Origin: Acidobacteriota bacterium
Lineage (GTDB): Bacteria > Acidobacteriota > Vicinamibacteria > Vicinamibacterales > 2-12-FULL-66-21
Direction of reading: 5' to 3'
NCBI GenBank assembly: GCA_013697225.1
Contig: JACCXG010000342.1
Location: forward strand, 1-8,732
Length of the DNA stretch: 8,732 nt
Positions 6,338 to 8,732 of the stretch are shown in pieces. Numbering within the stretch: position 1 is the stretch's first letter; each line of letters opens with the position of its first letter. The translations under genes and the position numbers were made by a program. The notes beneath the pieces are model-generated. The model was not told the DNA's origin, searched no databases, and saw only the letters and a program-made list of their open reading frames with translations.

Positions 6338-7518
6338 AGGCACTTGGATTTGCCTGGCGCAGCCTCGTGCGTCAGCCCGCACGCGCGGCCCTCGGGATCC
6401 TTGGTGTCGCTGCAGTCGGTGCGCTGCTGTTCGACATGCTCCTCCTTTCGGAGGGACTCGTCACGTCGATGCGCGATCTCCTCGACAGGACTGGCTACGA
6501 CATCCGCGTGACCGCCACGGAGGCGCTGCCGGGCCGCGGTCCTCGCGTGACGGGGGCGTCGGGCACGGCGGATGCGCTCGGGGCGCTGCCGCACGTCCGA
6601 TCGGCCATTGCCATCCGCCTGGCCGACGCGCGGCTCGAGGGGGACGGCGGCGTGCCCCTTCAGGTCGGGTTCCAGGGAGTTGCTGGCGGCCCCGGGCGCC
6701 CGTGGACGGTGCTCCGTGGCCGCGACGTGCAGCGCCCGGGTGAGGTCGTCATCAACGAAGGAATAGCCGGACAGCGCGGTCTCGGTCCTGGAGACAGGAT
6801 GATCTTTCGTCCCGCATGCGACGCGGAGTCCGACGCCCCTCCGGCCGTGACGCTGGAGATTGCGGGTGTTGCGGAGTTTCCCTTCGAGGCGGTGAACGAA
6901 GGGATCGCCGCCGGCATGCTGGAAACGATCGACACCGCATGCGGAACTGGAGGTCGTGACGAGGCGGATCTGATTCTCGTGGCATCAACCGGGGACACCG
7001 ACGCGGCCGCCGCCGCTGCCGCCGCGCTGCGGCCGGATCTGCATGCCGTGACCAACAGCGAGGTCATCGAGCGGTTCAGCGAGAGCGGCTTCACGTACTT
7101 CCGGCAGATCTCCGCCGTCCTCTCGGCGGTCACCATCACCTTTGCGCTGCTGCTCATCACCGTGCTTCTGACCGTCTCGGTGAACCAGCGCCTGGGGGAA
7201 ATTGCCGCCCTTCGCGCTCTGGGCCTGTCGCAGCAGCGGGTAGTCGCGAACGTCTTCTGTGAATCGGCGCTCATCGTCGGAGCCGGGGGCCTGCTGTCGC
7301 TGCCGCTTGGCATCCTGCTCGCCGTCTGGCTGGACCGCATCCTCAAGAGCATGCCGGGACTCCCCGCGGAGATGCACTTCTTTGTCTTTCAGGCTGACGC
7401 GCTCGTGCTTCAAGTGGCGCTGCTGGCCACCACTGCGGTGCTCGCGGCGCTGTACCCGATGCGAATCGTCGCCCGGCTGCCGATTGCCGAAACGCTGAGG
7501 AACGAGGTGGTCTCGTGA
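6334..7518 (+). CDS. full-length MacB/LolC-type ABC transporter permease
   Basis: A 394-residue permease with the complete four-helix MacB/LolC plan. The N-terminus ALGFAWRSLVRQPARAALG is the typical amphipathic lead-in to TM1 (about 17-40). A periplasmic domain spans about 41-255 (GRDVQRPGEVVINEGIA and LGPGDRMIF are family-like). The FtsX domain follows, with helices near 259-282, 310-335 and 355-378 and the coupling motif LGEIAALRALGLSQQRV (287-303). C162 and C203 in the periplasmic part could form a disulfide. A seven-Ala run lies at about 224-230. The start chosen is the GTG at 6334, which overlaps the previous stop as GTGA and begins right at the conserved lead-in; an in-frame start at 6292 would add 14 unconserved residues inside the upstream gene. 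Its stop overlaps the ATPase start, again as GTGA. It is the natural heterodimer partner of the shorter permease. Confidence 0.93.
   Translation: MKALGFAWRSLVRQPARAALGILGVAAVGALLFDMLLLSEGLVTSMRDLLDRTGYDIRVTATEALPGRGPRVTGASGTADALGALPHVRSAIAIRLADARLEGDGGVPLQVGFQGVAGGPGRPWTVLRGRDVQRPGEVVINEGIAGQRGLGPGDRMIFRPACDAESDAPPAVTLEIAGVAEFPFEAVNEGIAAGMLETIDTACGTGGRDEADLILVASTGDTDAAAAAAAALRPDLHAVTNSEVIERFSESGFTYFRQISAVLSAVTITFALLLITVLLTVSVNQRLGEIAALRALGLSQQRVVANVFCESALIVGAGGLLSLPLGILLAVWLDRILKSMPGLPAEMHFFVFQADALVLQVALLATTAVLAALYPMRIVARLPIAETLRNEVVS
7504..7507 (+). promoter_or_regulatory. ribosome-binding site of the ABC ATPase gene
   Basis: GAGG lies seven bases before the GTG at 7515, within the end of the upstream permease gene. 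It supports the GTG as the true start. Confidence 0.6.
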
Positions 7519-8213
7519 ACGGACCGCCCTCGAGCCTCATCGTCCGGGCGATCGGGGTGAGCCGTCAGTTCACGATGCCTGCGGGTCCGGTGACGGCGGT
7601 GCGGGACGTCACGCTGGAGATCGGCGCCGGCGAGCATGCGGCCATCCGTGGCCCGTCGGGATGCGGCAAGTCCACTCTGCTCCATATGCTGGGGTGTGTC
7701 GACAGCCCGACCGCCGGCACGCTGCTCTTCGACGGCCAGGACGTCTCCAGCCTGTCGGACGCCGCCCGCAGCAGGCTGCGGCTGCGCCAGATTGGCTTCG
7801 TGTTCCAGCGGTTCTTCCTGCTGCCGATGCTCACCGCGGCTGAGAACGTCGAGCTGCCGCAGGCAGAGGCCGGAGCGGCCAGGGACGACCGCACGCGACG
7901 GACCCGGGAGCTGCTGGAGTTCGTCGGGCTCGGTGCACGCAGCGACCACCGCCCGTCGCAGCTGTCGGGGGGAGAGATGCAGCGCGTCGCGATCGCGCGG
8001 GCGCTCGCGAACCGGCCGCGCCTGTTGCTGGCGGATGAGCCCACGGGGGAACTGGATCAGTCAACGGGTGAACAGATTGCCGCGCTGCTCGACCGCGTCA
8101 ACGCCGACGGGACTGCGCTCGTCATCGTCACGCACGACGGGGTGCTGGCGGATCGCGCGCGCCGGGTGCTGATGATGAAGGACGGCCGGATCGAGCGAGA
8201 GAGTACCCGATGA
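7515..8213 (+). CDS. LolD/MacB-like ABC transporter ATP-binding protein
   Basis: A 232-residue ATPase that would power the two upstream permeases from the cytoplasm. All motifs are intact: Walker A GPSGCGKST (46-54), Q-loop GFVFQRFFLLP (94-104; Q98), the family-typical TAAENVELP (107-115), signature LSGGEMQR (150-157), Walker B LLLADEPTGELD (170-181; D174, E175) and switch His in VIVTHD (H207). Length and the ADEPTGELD and NVELP stretches place it in the LolD/MacB (MJ0796-like) family, which works as mechanotransmission transporters with FtsX-type permeases. The start is a GTG overlapping the permease stop (GTGA), with GAGG seven bases upstream. Its stop overlaps the next start as ATGA, so the whole plus-strand block is probably one transcript. 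Confidence 0.97.
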   Translation: MNGPPSSLIVRAIGVSRQFTMPAGPVTAVRDVTLEIGAGEHAAIRGPSGCGKSTLLHMLGCVDSPTAGTLLFDGQDVSSLSDAARSRLRLRQIGFVFQRFFLLPMLTAAENVELPQAEAGAARDDRTRRTRELLEFVGLGARSDHRPSQLSGGEMQRVAIARALANRPRLLLADEPTGELDQSTGEQIAALLDRVNADGTALVIVTHDGVLADRARRVLMMKDGRIERESTR

Positions 8214-8732
8214 TTGGCAAGCTGGCGTTCCGCTCGCTGACGGCACACCCGGTGCGGAGCGCTGTCCTCGCCGGAGGCTTCGGGCTGGGTGTTGCAGTCA
8301 CCGCAATCCTGCTCGGGGTCGCCGAGGTGGTGCTCCAGCAGGCACAGGCGCCCGCGCTGGCGGGCGGCGGGGATGTTGTCGTCCGCCTGGGGCCGCAGGT
8401 GCCCGCTCAGCTTCTGCTGTCGGGCACGTTGCAGTCCGATGCCCTCCGGCCGCGCATCAGGGTCGCCGCCCCGTTCCACACCTCCGCGTTGTATCTCGTG
8501 CGTGACGGGCGGACGACGCGGCTCGAGGCACGCGGCGGCATCCCGGGGCTCGAGGCGCTGCTCGGTGACGTGGAGACCTCGGGTGTCGCGGGATGGACCG
8601 ATTCTCCGGACGATGTCGCCTGGACGCGCGACAGCCCTGAGAGCGTTCTCAGGCACATCGATCGCTTTCACCCGATTCCCGACGCACCTGAGTGGGCCGA
8701 TTCGTGGGCGGAGTGGCTGTACTTCAACGGGC
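8210..8732 (+). CDS. membrane-anchored protein with permease-like N-terminus and possible AttH/CrtC-like lipocalin domain (partial)
   Basis: The first 174 residues of a gene that runs off the window. The N-terminus KLAFRSLTAHPVRSAVLAGG followed by a hydrophobic stretch (about 18-42) is the TM1 lead-in of FtsX/MacB permeases. It is followed by a soluble region with GGGDVVVRL (52-60) and then residues DAPEWADSWAEWLYFNG (158-174). The EWxYF-type element recalls the start of the AttH/CrtC lipocalin-like domain (EWWYF or EWWYYTG in AttH proteins); this is a recall-based inference from a short stretch. The start ATG overlaps the ATPase stop (ATGA). AttH-like proteins are known beside an ABC ATPase and two FtsX permeases (attEFGH layout), which fits this position. 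The alternative is a third, divergent permease; the downstream sequence would settle it. Confidence 0.65.
   Translation, partial: MIGKLAFRSLTAHPVRSAVLAGGFGLGVAVTAILLGVAEVVLQQAQAPALAGGGDVVVRLGPQVPAQLLLSGTLQSDALRPRIRVAAPFHTSALYLVRDGRTTRLEARGGIPGLEALLGDVETSGVAGWTDSPDDVAWTRDSPESVLRHIDRFHPIPDAPEWADSWAEWLYFNG

Noticed and set aside
5507..6382. Open frame of 291 codons on the minus strand opposite the first permease
   Set aside because: The plus strand encodes a clear FtsX domain with correctly spaced helices; the antisense product is Arg/Gln/Gly-rich with no domain or membrane pattern.
7005..7027. GCC-rich run as a microsatellite or regulatory element
   Set aside because: It simply encodes a short poly-alanine stretch in the variable periplasmic part of the permease; nothing else supports a function.

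Overview
The window is GC-rich (roughly two thirds G+C by eye) and almost fully coding. It holds two divergent gene blocks separated by a 94-base intergenic gap (5398-5491). Gene content, GTG starts, tight 4-base overlaps and high GC fit a soil-type bacterium such as an Acidobacteriota (Vicinamibacter-like) or Gemmatimonadota member. That placement is inference from general style, not from a marker gene. No RNA gene, insertion sequence, CRISPR array or clear terminator is visible.

Left block (minus strand, transcribed from 5397 toward 1). First come two exported amidohydrolase-superfamily proteins joined by an ATGA overlap. Next are a ROK-type sugar-kinase-like protein with an unusual N-terminal extension and a PIG-L-type zinc deacetylase. 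Last is the N-terminal part of a ChrA-family chromate transporter, which runs off the window. The first amidohydrolase keeps a full metal site. The second has lost most of the aligned ligands and carries a Pro/Ala/Thr-rich insert, so the pair looks like an enzyme plus a catalytically dead or repurposed partner. The kinase and deacetylase lack export signals and suggest cytosolic handling of an (N-acetyl) amino sugar or a related conjugate.

Right block (plus strand, from 5492 to the end). Four genes are chained by 4-base start/stop overlaps (GTGA, GTGA, ATGA): a short FtsX-type permease, a full-length MacB/LolC-type permease, a LolD-like ATPase, and a protein with a permease-like N-terminal membrane segment whose soluble part ends, at the window edge, in a motif reminiscent of AttH/CrtC lipocalin-like proteins. 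The layout resembles attEFGH-type ABC operons. A perfect TATAAT sits seven bases before the first GTG, pointing to a leaderless transcript.

The points most worth a second look are the degenerate amidohydrolase partner, the truncated first permease, the membrane-anchored AttH-like candidate, the leaderless start, and the kinase/deacetylase pair.
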